Shown here one piece after another: positions 32,758 through 43,692 of a stretch of 64,000 bases of DNA. The notes under the pieces were generated by a model. The model searched no databases. It worked only from the letters and a program-made list of their open reading frames with translations, and was not told the DNA's origin. Each line of letters begins with the position of its first letter. The stretch's first letter is position 1. The position numbers and the translations under genes are program-made. Origin of the DNA: Blepharisma stoltei (taxonomy: Eukaryota; Ciliophora; Heterotrichea; Heterotrichida; Blepharismidae); contig CAJZBQ010000033.1 in assembly GCA_914767885.1 (NCBI GenBank), forward strand, positions 1 to 64,000, written 5' to 3'.

Positions 32758-33016
32758 TAAAGATCCTTATTAAATTGAATTTTTAGCTATAAGCATTTTT
32801 AAAATAAATTTCAGTTATATGGATCAATCTGGCATCTAAAACACTTAATTTATTGCAATGGCAAATGTTTTTATTTAAATTTTAAATCACTTTATTTAAA
32901 GGTAAGCTAATGATATATATTAACTATAATGAGAATTATTTACTCCCCTTGGCTAGCGAGCAGTTTTTTTTGCTTACTAGAAAAGAGGGGTAATTTTGTT
33001 CTTTTTTAAAGTTTTA

Positions 33017-33430
33017 TATAGCCCAGAACAATTATAGATCAACCTGGGCTATCACTTGGAGCTCCAATTGGAGTTGGTTTAACACCAAAGTTAGCAGCCA
33101 ACTCCAATACTTCACGAGTATTCCTATAGTTGATATTTGCTAATTCCACGAGTTAGAGCTCCAAGTGATATACAAGTTGCCCGATGATGGCGCTCAATGC
33201 GCCATCATCGGGCAACTAAAATTCAGGGTCCACACTGGAAATGGGTGCCACGTGTGGAGCCCTTTTTGGCACGTGAAAGTGAGGATTTTCCACGTGTCAA
33301 AAAGGGCTCCACGCGTGGAATCTATTTCCAGTGTGGACCCTTAAAACACGTTTCCCGATGATGGCACATTGAGCGCCATCATTGGGAATCTCCTATACCC
33401 CAGACGATCTATTGTGTGTCCTAGGCTATA
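33017..33430. mobile_element. TATAG palindromic element with a nested palindrome
   Basis: The left end is TATAGCCCAGAACAATTATAG and the reversed right end TATAGCCTAGGACACACAA. The interior has inverted ATCACTTGGAGCTC / GAGCTCCAAGTGAT arms. A second element (33169-33397) sits at a TA in the right arm. Confidence 0.75.
33169..33397. mobile_element. Palindromic MITE related to 4943-5168
   Basis: Ends TATACAAGTTGCCCGATGAT and, reversed, TATAGGAGATTCCCAATGAT. It has terminal GATGGCGC hairpins and an inner repeat around CCACGTGTGGAGCCCTTTTT. Same size and plan as the IES at 4943-5168. Confidence 0.82.
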
Positions 33431-33686
33431 GTAAGATTGCAAGAGAAAAATTTTTTGCTCGATAACAAAGGGGTTTAATTATCTTAAAAACCGGAATTTT
33501 TATGGTTTTGCTCGAGAACCAATAGTGAAGTTAAAGTTTTAATTTAATAAAAATAGGCATATAAATTAAGCAATACAGATTCTAGTAGTTTTAATAAAAA
33601 CATCTTTGAAATTAAAATTAATCTTTAACTTAATGAATTCTATCAAAATTTTACGAGGGGGCTTTTTGATTTATTTATATTTAAAA

Positions 33687-34610
33687 ATGATAGAAGAATG
33701 GTGGCACACTGAAGACGAAAAACTGCCTTATAACTACATACAGAGGATAGACGATTACCCTATAAAAACTCCACAAAAGAGTGAGGCAAAAATAGAAAAG
33801 CAAACCCTCAAAATTCCCAACCCTGAAATATTTACACCTAGTAAAAAATCGTTGAAAACTGAAAAAAAAGTTTCCAAAATCCCTCAAGAAACTCTAAAAG
33901 TTCAAAACAGTCTCCGAAAAGAAACATCAGTTTCCCAAAAAGAAATTTCAGTAGTTCAAAAAGAAAGTCTATTAATTCGAAAAGAAACTCCAGCACTCCC
34001 AAAAGCTATTCCAGTTGTCCGAAAAGAGACCCCAGCAGTCCAAAAAATCCACCACAAAACTCTTGAAAAAGATGGTTTTGAGTCTCCCCCAAAAGTTAAC
34101 CTAAGACGTTTTCAAATTGAACAGCCCAAGACTAGAAAAATTGCCAAAACTGAGTCTAATGAAACTGAAGAGCCCAAGACTAGAAAAATTGCCAAAACTG
34201 AGTCTAATGAAACAAAAATGAGTATTTTCTGCTCCTCAAAGTCTTGCCCTTTTGTTTCAAGTTCAATTAATGAATTAGTAGAGCACATCAAACAGGCTCA
34301 CAGCTTCACTTGTTCAATTCCTCAATGCGGATATTCAGCAAAGTGCTTATGCAAAGTGGCAGAACATGTCCAAGCAGTCCACTCAAATTACCAACCGATT
34401 TCATTAAATTCGTCTAGACTGTTAAGAAAATATCTGTTGCCAATTTCTGCGAATGTTGATATTGCAGAACAAAGAGAATACATGGATATGGAGGAAGAAG
34501 AAAAAGAGGAAGAAGAGGAAGAGTCTTACTCTCTGCTAGCAAAAATGAAAGAAGTCAAGAAAAACGATCCTTCGCTGGTCCTTTCTAACTCAACGAAAAT
34601 TAGAAAATGA
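33687..34610 (+). CDS. C2H2 zinc-finger protein, Lys/Glu-rich
   Basis: 307 residues from MIEEWWHTEDEKLPYNYIQ; an upstream in-frame ATG at 33606 is in AT-rich leader-like sequence and was not preferred. The first 170 residues are a disordered run of 9-11-residue KET/KEI modules. A 14-residue unit (PKTRKIAKTESNET) is duplicated in tandem (about 34126-34209). Two C2H2 fingers of the C-x4-C-x12-H-x4-H form follow (CSSKSCPFVSS..., CSIPQCGYSAKC...), then an acidic stretch. Nucleic-acid or protein binding in the nucleus is inferred; no specific family is recognised. Confidence 0.7.
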   Translation: MIEEWWHTEDEKLPYNYIQRIDDYPIKTPQKSEAKIEKQTLKIPNPEIFTPSKKSLKTEKKVSKIPQETLKVQNSLRKETSVSQKEISVVQKESLLIRKETPALPKAIPVVRKETPAVQKIHHKTLEKDGFESPPKVNLRRFQIEQPKTRKIAKTESNETEEPKTRKIAKTESNETKMSIFCSSKSCPFVSSSINELVEHIKQAHSFTCSIPQCGYSAKCLCKVAEHVQAVHSNYQPISLNSSRLLRKYLLPISANVDIAEQREYMDMEEEEKEEEEEESYSLLAKMKEVKKNDPSLVLSNSTKIRK

Positions 34611-34856
34611 TAATTATAATAAGTTATTTTATTTTAATATCCGACCTAAACTGTTCTTGAAAATAATTACTCGCACTCCGATTGAAAGCGCCGAGTGTTT
34701 AAAATAATTGAGCTGAGGTGTCTGACTAGATCTTTAGCTAGATTAAAACTTTTTTTGACTGAAAGTTGCCAATTTTAGCCCTTTAGAAAAATGACAAGAC
34801 TAACTTGATTATTAATCAATAATACATATATTAGCAAGAATTATCATAATTAAAAA

Positions 34857-35660
34857 TTAATTGTCATCTAGCAATTCTTTTGCGTCAAGATTGTAGATTT
34901 GCCTGCTTTCATAAGGAGCAGCTGATTTCAGACTCTTTTTTTCAAAAACCTCAATCATGTTTTGGTTTGATAGTGGCCTTTCTTTTTTCTGTTTTATTGA
35001 CTTCATTGGCCTTCTTGGAGTGTTTGGTGACATACTTTTAGCATTTGCCTTAGAGAGGTTCAAGCAATCCCTAGCTGTAGTAATAAATGTATCCTTGCTT
35101 TGCAAGGAGCTCATTTTGCTTGTCTTCGTCCTCTTGAAGGTGTGCAAGAGAGATTCTTTCAGCGTATTCAGTTTAGCAATCTTATACCTGGGGACATTAG
35201 GCTGCATGGCATCAACTGTGAATTCTCCTCTAGGCAGCCCAAAGCCTGATCGTGTCATTTCTTCGTACTCTTTAATATAAGGCACTTCTTTCCTGAGCTT
35301 TGGACTCTTATCAGCCATTAGATCTAACGCCTTGCTGAATTTGAGACTGTGGCAATCGAAAGTCGTTTTAGTTTCGTCAAATTGGAATTTAGGCTTTTCT
35401 TCAACCTTATTCACTTTTAGGTCACTTATGAAACGATTTGGAGAACGATCTCCTCTGGAGATTATTTTATTTTTCTCTTCATTGCTGAGAACTGCTACAT
35501 ATTTTACATGAAAACAATCAGGAGATTCGGCACTTACACCCTGCCTTATATTGGGAACGACCCCTTTGTGAAAAAGCTTTTTAGGAGGTGATGGGTTTGA
35601 TACAGAGTATTGGCTACGGAGGTAATTTGGAAGATCTTCACTAACTCCACAGGATTTCAT
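34857..35660 (-). CDS. Hypothetical basic protein, 267 aa
   Basis: One intact ORF (MKSCGVSEDLPNYLRSQY...). It is rich in Lys and Ser, without membrane segments, Cys clusters or repeats. SP/TP sites (NPSPPKK, DRSPNRF, SMSPNTPRR) could be phosphorylated. No family recognised; possibly a cytoskeletal or cortical protein, but that is a guess. It converges with the C2H2 gene. Confidence 0.6.
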   Translation of the reverse strand: MKSCGVSEDLPNYLRSQYSVSNPSPPKKLFHKGVVPNIRQGVSAESPDCFHVKYVAVLSNEEKNKIISRGDRSPNRFISDLKVNKVEEKPKFQFDETKTTFDCHSLKFSKALDLMADKSPKLRKEVPYIKEYEEMTRSGFGLPRGEFTVDAMQPNVPRYKIAKLNTLKESLLHTFKRTKTSKMSSLQSKDTFITTARDCLNLSKANAKSMSPNTPRRPMKSIKQKKERPLSNQNMIEVFEKKSLKSAAPYESRQIYNLDAKELLDDN

Positions 35661-36182
35661 GAATTTAATGATGAATTAAGAAATTGCAAATTAAAAAATT
35701 AAAAGGCTCTTATTTATTATAAGGATAATTTCAGGTAGTTAATATTCATATAAGCCGGAACTAATTTTATAATTCTTCATAAGTATTTGCAATTATTATT
35801 TATTATTCATTTCTGCCTAAAAATGATAATACCCATAAAAAGTTTTAAAAGGAACCATAAAGAGAGACAAAAGATAAATCCAAATTTATTATCGCACTGC
35901 AATGCTTTTTCAATTAGTTTTCCTCGAACGTCTATGATTCTGATTTTTAATTAGGCATTTAAATAGGTTATGAGAAAATTCAGCAAAAAAGTTATATTGT
36001 TTATCACAAGTATATCGTTATTAAAGCCAAAAGCAAATATAAAAGATGGCGCAGACGTGAATAAATATTCTCAGTCCACCACACAAACCTTCAGCCAAAC
36101 TTAGCGTTTTTCAATTCAAAATTTCTTTTTCTGTCAGTATTGCTATTAATAAATTGATCTGTCTGATAATCGTTTTATATAA
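35661..36182. other. Intergenic AT-rich DNA
   Basis: No gene or element recognised. Confidence 0.5.
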
Positions 36183-36416
36183 ATGGGTTGCTCTGTAATA
36201 AGATCATATCATGCGTCTATGAATCCTACTTGTGAAGTGTCTAACAATAAATTTTTTAAACCAAATGAAAGCCAGATTAATCAAATAAGCAACTGCAATG
36301 AGTCAAATGCAGATTATTCCAAAAGTTTTTCAAAGTCAAAAGTATTCGTTTTCAATGTAAACGCTGGGCAATACATTATTGAGATCTCTGCGCCGAAGTC
36401 TCTGGAGAAGATATAG
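36183..36416 (+). CDS. Small protein with MGC acylation motif, 77 aa
   Basis: ORF beginning MGCSVIRSYHASMNPTCE, where Gly2 and Cys3 fit myristoylation and palmitoylation. It is Asn/Ser-rich, with no domain seen. It is isolated between two longer non-coding stretches. It could be a chance ORF, although the acylation motif at the very start argues for a real small membrane-associated protein. Confidence 0.4.
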   Translation: MGCSVIRSYHASMNPTCEVSNNKFFKPNESQINQISNCNESNADYSKSFSKSKVFVFNVNAGQYIIEISAPKSLEKI

Positions 36417-37511
36417 TACATTGCACTCTTTTATTATTTGCACTTTATGCACTATCTTTTTGGCATGTGAAGATCCAAACTTCACAGACCTTCAAATGCC
36501 AAAAAAAATTATTCATAGAGTGTCGATCTGAAAATAGTGAAATGCATTATAGAAGATATCGAGATCAGCGATTTATGCTAATTTAGCAATTTTGATTGTA
36601 CACAAACTATGTGAGTATATGGGTTAAAATTATGCGTTTATTTTAAATTCATTTTTATTGATAATTTAAATTTGAGCTTGTGATTATTGGCTGTAACAGT
36701 ATTTAATCATTTCTATAAAGGAGATGAAAAATAAGATAGTTGTAATTGATCTTAAAAATGAGCTGAAAGCCTGCTGAAGACTATATTCGCTAAAAATATT
36801 AAAAATAAAACTCAAAAAAGTAAACTATTAGATTTGAAATAGATCCCTAACTGTATGCAGAAATAAAATGATGACGCCAGCAGGACTCCGAGGAAAACTC
36901 CCTATGTAACAGGTCGGACCCATCCTGTGAAGCTGAAAAAGGGGCTCTACATTTTGTGAAGTAAGCTTCGGATTTGGAGATCCCTGCCGAAGAGGAATTT
37001 TTTTTCCCCGAAGGTTTCCTGACTCTTTCCGGTAGACTACAGGTTTTGGCTCCCACATGGGCTTTGCTTATAGGGGCTAACTGGGCATCCGCAAGAGGTG
37101 GCTCTAACTAGGGAGCTAATCGTTAGGTTTGGTGGGTTTACACCAGATAGGTAGGCTAGTGGTCTGTCAGCTTATAGCCTTATAGCACTTAATTTAACTA
37201 TATGCTTTGTGACCCTGAAAGTAATCAATAAAAACCAAAATTTATTAAAAATTTTCCTATCTGACAGAAGTATATTCCTGATGTCTCTATGCTGTAACTC
37301 ATTGTGTGATTTAAAATTATCTCTGGATAATTCCTAAATATAGATTTAGGGTCTCTTTAGAAATATTATTAAAAGGTAGATTTTTAAAAATATTTATAAA
37401 TATTGTAAGGAAGCTTATGAAAATAAGAATTTTAAATGCACAGATTATAAATTGAGATAATAGCATCTAATCAAGCTATTTTGACTTGTCTTATGCATGT
37501 GCTTTTATATT
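36417..37511. other. Intergenic region with a retroposon
   Basis: AT-rich apart from the retroposon at 36859-37197. No gene seen. Confidence 0.6.
36859..37197 (+). mobile_element. SINE-like retroposon
   Basis: 339 bp, GC-richer than its surroundings, flanked by AACTGTATGC (36849-36858) and AACTATATGC (37198-37207), one mismatch. Head AAATAAAATGATGACGCC. It shares ACTCCGAGG, CATCCTG.TGAAGCTGAAA and other blocks with 44531-44964. Confidence 0.72.
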
Positions 37512-39000
37512 ATGGAAACTTTCCCTATAAAGATTTTTGAATCTTTTTTACAAGATTTTCAAATTGAAGATCTCAGGAATTTTTGCAAAAGCCTTAATCT
37601 GTTTGGTTCTGGAAGTCGATTCGAGGTTATTGCTCGATTATATAATTATTACAGCACTAAATCAAAATCCCAAGATCCCTCTGAACTAATTCACCAACTC
37701 TGCAAAAGCCAGAATTGCCAAGTGCCTCGGCTAAACTGCATTTGCAACCAAAAATTCTCCCGCCTTCAGCTTATCCAGTGTTCTCTTTGCCGTAGCTTTC
37801 AGCACAAGCAATGCATCAAAAATCCTAACATAATCCCATATGAATGCTTCATTTGTCAGCTTCACCAAATGAATCCCTTAACGCCTATGAATATAAATTA
37901 TATCTCAGATTTATATATAAAGCACCCCAGTTCGTAAAAATATATATTAAGATGCAGCTGATTTAAATTTTAATAGAATTTAATAGATTTATAACAATCA
38001 TAAATCAAAATATTCTAGGCTTATCAAAGGGAAGTTAGAAGAGATCAAAGAATTCCTAGTTCCCCCTTTTTTATGCGAGAATGGGATGCAGAGATCGCCT
38101 CATTTTACAAAAAATTTTGACTACTCCGAAGAATTTCGTAAAAAAATCCAGCTTGGGAATGGAAATTTCCAAATCCAAGTAAGATGCATCAAGCTAGAAG
38201 GAGACCCTTATACTCAGCAATGACCTTTAGCGGGCTGTCTCATAATTAATGATAAATTAGCAATGCTATTTCAACCCCCAAATATAAATGCAAAAAAGCG
38301 AAAAGACCAGCCTTTAAATATAACCACAATTCTGAGATCAGACTCACCAAACAATATTTGCCTCTTGCAGGATGAAAAAATTGGCAAGTTTATATGTGGA
38401 GTCGCTTTGATACAAGAGAAAAGCAACGAAAGTCTAATTGAAGAAATTAAAAGCCAGCCAGGAGTATCTGTGGATGAAGGCAAGGTATTTATTAATACAA
38501 TTTTAGCTCAAGGAGACTCTGATGTAGTCTCCGACAGCATCAAATTTTCTATAAAATGTCCAATCACCATGACTTTAGTTGAAATCCCAGTGAGAGGAAT
38601 AAGATGCACTCACATCCCCTGCTTCAATTTAGGACCTTATATTAATCTGCAGAGATACTCCAAAGTCAATAGATGAAAATGCCCAATTTGTAAGAAGCCA
38701 GTAAATAAAATGACAATAGATAGATTTGTCGAGCAAATGATAATTGCAGCAAGGACGATAGAAAATGCGAGCCAGATTGAGCTATTCTCGAATGGGACGT
38801 TTAGGATCATTTTGGATGAAATTAATAACTCAGATTCAGAGCAAAGTGACGAAGAAATCAAGAAAAGGCGAAAACTGAAAGAGGAAGAAGAAAAAGTCCC
38901 TGATGAAAGTATCAAAATGGATAAAGAAATCCCATTAAGCAGCAGGCCAAATAAGAAAGACGGCAAGGCATCACCTGAAATCATAGAGATTTCTGACTAA
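37512..39000 (+). CDS. SIZ/PIAS-type SUMO E3 ligase
   Basis: 477 residues after removal of a proposed 55-bp IES (37937-37991). Order: SAP domain at residues 1-45 (IEDLRNFCKSLNLFGSGSR), a PHD-like zinc finger at about 70-125 (CICNQKFSRLQLIQCSLCRS), a PINIT region (residues 145-300), the SP-RING (CPITMTLVEIPVRGIRCTH, CF, then WKCPIC) and an acidic tail ending in a SUMO-interacting motif (EIIEISD). This is the SIZ1/PIAS layout, which transfers SUMO to nuclear targets. SAP-PHD-PINIT-SP-RING is best known from plant SIZ1. An ATG 15 nt upstream is also in frame. UGA encodes the Trp before the second half of the SP-RING. Confidence 0.85.
37937..37991. other. Short TA-flanked IES (55 bp), proposed
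   Basis: Lies between TA at 37935-37936 and TA at 37990-37991. It holds several stops between the PHD and PINIT regions. Removal joins IKHPSS to YNNHKSK in frame. Other TA pairs nearby are possible, so the exact ends are uncertain. Confidence 0.55.
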
Positions 39001-39087
39001 TCAAATTGTAAACAATTCTTTTTTTTTAATTGGACAATAATTACTTAACCTATTGCTCAGCACAATAAACTCAAAATCTCTATCAAA

Positions 39088-39633
39088 ATGGGACTGATAG
39101 AAAAACTCCAACAATGCATGGAATTCATCGCGACGAAGTATTTTCTGGTATGTAATAATTAGATTTGGTATTTATCCACTGCGATATTCTTTATCGTTCT
39201 GCTGTACTCACAGCTTTTCTCTCCAAAAAAAGTTTTTATCTCTTGAATCCTGTCATCTGGCATACAGTTTATAATCCGCCTCTACTACTTAAGCCACGAG
39301 GAGTCTCCTGAGCAAGAGCGCCAACGGTACATAGAGCTTGCCATTGAAATCTTGCGAAATTACCGCGGAGAGCTACTTTCTTTATATGCGGCATCATTAC
39401 GAAATGAAGACAATAACGAAGGGGCAGCACAAGAGGCTATCATTGATCTGCCACACATAGAAGCTATAGAGAAAGGCTACTGCTGTATCTGCATGAGCGA
39501 TATTGTAGAAAGCCAACTTATAACAAAAATCAACTGCGTGCATACTTTTCATTCTGAATGTATAGATACCTGGCTTGAAACTCGAGCTGTTTGCCCTATA
39601 TGTAAAGTGAAAATTCCTGCATCAATAATCTAA
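39088..39633 (+). CDS. RING-H2 membrane ubiquitin ligase, 176 aa
   Basis: One 15-nt intron. A short N-terminal helix is followed by one transmembrane segment at about residues 21-40 (IWYLSTAIFFIVLLYSQLF), a helical linker and a C-terminal RING-H2. The ring ligands are C-x2-C-x14-C-x1-H-x2-H-x2-C-x10-C-x2-C (CCICMSDI ... CVHTFHSECIDTWL ... CPIC). Single-pass RING-H2 proteins are E3 ubiquitin ligases of endomembranes. One UGA codes Trp just after the membrane segment. Confidence 0.85.
39148..39162 (+). other. 15-nt intron
   Basis: GTATGTAATAATTAG splits the RING gene just before the transmembrane segment and carries in-frame stops. Confidence 0.9.
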
Positions 39634-39766
39634 TTATCCAGCTGGATTAAATTTTAAATTTTGTGTGTTCTAAATTTCGATTATGAAATTTTGTTTTAAA
39701 ACTGATTAAATTGATATTTTACTAAGAAATCTGCTTTTAATTGGAATTTATTAACTTGATACAAAA

Positions 39767-40870
39767 ATGCAATCCAACTTCGATCGTCTCCCCACAATCC
39801 CAGAAGAAAACGAAGCAATTGAGCTGATGCAGGTCGACAGCAACTCTACACAAGTGGACCCGAAGCAGCTCGAATCGGAAAGGGCAAGCGAAGTGGTTTT
39901 TCAACTCTTATTGACTTCAATAGAAGCAGCTTTTCAAGCATTTCCCAATATCACTAGTCAGACCTTTGCAGGCGCTGTTTCAGAAATCAATAAATTCCTA
40001 TCATACCATCATACATATGATGACAGTGAAATGACTGATTATTTATGCCACAATGTCACAAGACTATTAGAAAATTTTACTTGAAGTCAAGAAGTCAGCA
40101 AATGGCTGAAACTCAAATGGTCAGACATCGTCAAGGACATTATGAACAATAAACCTTCAACCTATTACCCCGCAATAGATCAGCTCACAGAGGCTGGATT
40201 TTCAGGCATCAGAAATTTGTATGGAAACTTGCTAGATTCCATTCAAAAAACTCCTTTAAAAAACTGCAGGTTCTCTCCAAAGCTGAGTGACTGGGAAGGC
40301 TTTTTCCATCAGAAGTCACAAGAGCTGAAGCAAAACACAAAAAAATTGAAAGTTCAATTAAAGCTGAACCCTGGAGTTGAGCCACCTCAGATTAAAAGAG
40401 TAACCAGAGAATACTACAAAACTGTGAGAAGACCTTACACAGAGTGAAACACCTTTATTCATGAAGAAGAATTTGAAGTCGACGTACAGCCGTCATGTGT
40501 GATGGTTCCCATGATCCATAGAATATGCAGCCCATTCACTGAAACAAAGCGAGAAGTCGTCACCTATTACGCTCCAGCAGGCTGGGAAGTGACAAGGGTT
40601 GGGGCCAATGTAATGGACGGCCACTTTAAGACTGCCAATGTCAGAAGGGTAGGTTTCAGAGAAAATCGAGCGATGGCAGAAATTGAGGTGGTGTTTCCTC
40701 GACTAATTAAAGATCGGGTTTGATGCAAAGTACAGATTGAAGGTGTGATGTCGAGAAAGAGGATCCAAGATGTGCAGGTTGGAGAAGTGAAATCAGTCTT
40801 TGTCATTGTGGATGACTATGGAGAGCATGAGCTGCCACAAGGATTCTTAGAGGATGATACAGAGATTTAA
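39767..40870 (+). CDS. Uncharacterised conserved-looking protein, 367 aa
   Basis: One frame with three UGA Trp codons, starting MQSNFDRLPTIPEENEAIEL. The N-terminal third is acidic and helical, the middle is Lys-rich, and the C-terminal part looks like a compact beta-rich domain (WEVTRVGANVMDGHFKTANV). No signal peptide, membrane segment or catalytic motif is seen. I do not recognise the family. The RING gene lies upstream and the RCC1 gene downstream, all on the same strand with gaps of about 120-130 bp. Confidence 0.7.
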
Positions 40871-40988
40871 GTAGATATAACTATCATATTAATAATTTGT
40901 AAAAAAGCTTGAAAAATTAGCACTATTTCATAAATCATATAAAATTGGGTTTAAATTTTCGATTAAATATGATATAAACTTTAACACA

Positions 40989-43670
40989 ATGGCAAAAGTT
41001 GGAGAAGTCATGATTTGCGGAATGGAAACTAATGGCAATTTGGCCTCACTTGAAGGATACAACGGCCGAACTGTTGATTGTATAGGCGGAGGCTTTAATA
41101 AGCTTTATATCGTAGAAGCAGCAGGCCAAGTAACTGCTCTTCAATCAGACACTACAGAACCCCCAGATGAATCAGAAATCGAAGTTCTAGAGAAACTTGG
41201 ACTAAAAAATATCAAATGTGGGATGTTTCACTCAGTTTTTCTCACAAAGAATGGCTTTGTTTTTACTTGTGGGAATGGGGTTTTCGGAGTTTTAGGCCAT
41301 GGAGGAGCATTTGCGACCAAAACTCCTCAAATTGTGAAGGCGCTTTCCGATAAAGTTGTCATGGATATTGCATGTGGGGAAGCTCATACATTGGCGCTTA
41401 CAGAAGGTGGAGACATCTATGCATGGGGAAGAGGCTTTGAAGGCCAGCTAGGGATCAGGAATTCTATTGAGGCAGTATCAGTTCCTAAATATGTGGATGC
41501 ATTTTATGGGAAAACAATGGTAAAAGTTGCATGTGGGCAAAGACACTCATTAGCGATTGACAGTGAAGGGGTTTTATATGCATGGGGAGAAGCTAGATGT
41601 GGACAACTTGGCAACGGAACTCATCGGCAAATTAAAAGACCCCAAGTAGTCAGCTTTCCAGAGGGAGTCAAAGTCAAAGAAGTGTCGGCTGGCTCTGGGC
41701 ACACTGCAGCATTAAGTACTGAAGGCTGCATTTATCTTTGGGGGTATAATCATTATGGCCAGCTCGGCCTTGGAGACCAAAACCCTCGATGGTTTCCAGA
41801 AATCGTCAAAACTGACTACTCAGGCCTGCCTCTCCTAAAAATAGAAAAAATCAAATGTGCAGTCAATGCGACATTTTGTATTGATATTGAAGGAAAAGCT
41901 TACTCTTGGGGAAAAGGCATGATAGGTCATGGTAATATATTGATCCAATCATCTCCTAAAAAGATTGATATGAATACAGACTATCGCCAATATTCTCAAG
42001 TCTACGCATGTGACCACACTGTATTATTCTTTTCTCCCCTCAGAATTTTCTCTATATCCCCTATATGTGGTCCTGCTTCAGGTGGTACAAAATTAGCTCT
42101 TATAGGAACTGCTTTTTCCCAAACCGAGAAATTAAAGGTCAGATTCCGCTATGGCCATCTACAAATAGAAAGTGAATGCAAGCTAGACCCAGCGACTTCT
42201 TCATTAGAGCTAATCACTCCAAAGTTCATTGATGACGGTGAAGAAATACAGCTTCCTATAGAATCCTATATAGACGTCACCATGGATGGCGAGCACTATG
42301 TGACTTGTGAAAAAAAATTCCTGATTTATTCCAATAACTTGATTTCTCATGCAATCAACCCTAAATGTGCTTCAGTATCAGGCGGAACCTTGCTAGAAAT
42401 CAACATTGATTTAGATATGATGGACAAATCCTGACTTTTCCACTTAACTGTAGGATTTTTGCCTAAACCTAAAGGATATCATATGAATAAATCTATCAAT
42501 ACTGATGTAACACCCAGCATGATCAGAAGAGAAAGCCACGACGAAAGCAGGATAAGCATAAGTTCAGGCAAAATGGAAGACGCAGATTGGCAAATGACAA
42601 GTGGAAGATACATTGATGGAAAAGTCCTGTGCAAGGTTCCGACTCTGTTTGAATATGATGAAAATTCTATGGGGTATGTGGTAGATGTCTTATTAAGTTT
42701 AATCGTTTAGCATCTCTTACGGCGCTGCATGCCTCCTACTATCACTGTCATCACTCTGAGGTTTCCATTTTCTCGCCAGGAAGGGTTTTGAGGGAGTTCT
42801 CAAAAGGAGCCACTGGAAAAACGCGCAACATTCCGGCTTCGAAGGGATGTGGTAGATGTCGCTATTAATGGACAGCAATTTACAGGAAAACCAATTAACT
42901 TTAGGTATTATGACATCGAAATCTTTGAAATGGTGCCAAACTCAGGCTACAGCAATGAAGGAACCACTGTGAGGATTCTTGGAAGAGGTCTTTATGATAG
43001 CAGTGCTAAAAAAGTAAGAATCAGCACTGAGTATGGAGAACGAGAAGTATCAGTGAACTGGGAAAGAAAAACAAAATCTTACTTGTGTGTGATTCCACCG
43101 TTAAGCTGACTCTTTGGAGGAGAGGAGCCAGATCCAGCTGTGCTGAGAAGTGTAAAAAGCAAGCCAATCAAGTTAGAACTGACTTTAAACGGGATCGAGT
43201 ACACTGCTTTGCCACCATTTTATTACATTGATGTAAAAATCCTAAGAGCTTCCAAGGTGAAATTTGATGAAAATCTTCCAATTCCAGTTAAAACAGAGCT
43301 TTGGGAACGAGAAGAGCCAGAAGAGCACGAGGATCCAGAAATCAAAGCTAAGCGAGAACAAGAAGAAAACATCGCCATGCAGCTCCCATGCAAGCCAAAC
43401 ACTCGGCTTTTCTTATGGTGCGATGGCCTTATCAAGACTCCTACCATGATAGCTCAATTTGTATTAAATAACAGTGCAATCCAAGTCCCAGGAATCTACA
43501 AAAACTCCAAAAGGCTAGCTGTAATTGTGCCTGACCTCGGAGACATCCCAACACCAGCTGACGTATCTATCGCGCTTAGCCTGAACGGACAGACATTTTC
43601 AAAAGAAACAGTAAACATCAAATACGTTGGGCTAAGCGCCCACGATGAGCCGCCTAAGAGAAAGCGTTAA
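40989..43670 (+). CDS. RCC1-repeat and IPT/TIG-domain protein
   Basis: 836 residues after a 171-bp insertion is removed. The first 350 residues form an RCC1 beta-propeller (repeats such as CGEAHTLALTEGGDIYAWGR, CGQRHSLAIDSEGVLYAWGE, GYNHYGQLGLGD). At least three IPT/TIG immunoglobulin-like domains follow (ISPICGPASGGTKLALIG, INPKCASVSGGTLLEINI, MVPNSGYSNEGTTVRILG). The tail is Lys/Arg-rich and may be a nuclear signal. RCC1 plus IPT fusions occur in ciliates and other protists; the function is unknown, with protein scaffolding or Ran-type regulation as guesses. Three UGA Trp codons are present. Confidence 0.8.
42690..42846 (-). mobile_element. Short retroposon-like insert in the RCC1/IPT gene
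   Basis: 157 bp between perfect 14-bp duplications ATGTGGTAGATGTC (42676-42689, 42847-42860). Joining them restores ...ENSMGYVVDVAINGQQF.... The minus-strand end TTAAACTTAATAAG resembles a retroposon tail, so this may be a 5'-truncated copy. The duplication contains TA. Confidence 0.82.
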
Positions 43671-43692
43671 TTTATTTAATCTTTGAAAAATC

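Larger units (their letters stand above)
32758..33686. other. Intergenic region rich in foldbacks
   Basis: No gene. It holds a 48-bp poly-C foldback (32943-32990, CTCCCCTTGGCTAGC ... AAGAGGGG) and the nested palindromes at 33017-33430. Confidence 0.65.

Noticed and set aside
31271-32773. 500-codon ORF in the +1 frame over the SPT6 tail
   Set aside because: It is a shadow of the repetitive WG/GW and zinc-knuckle coding sequence; the SPT6 frame carries the conserved motifs.
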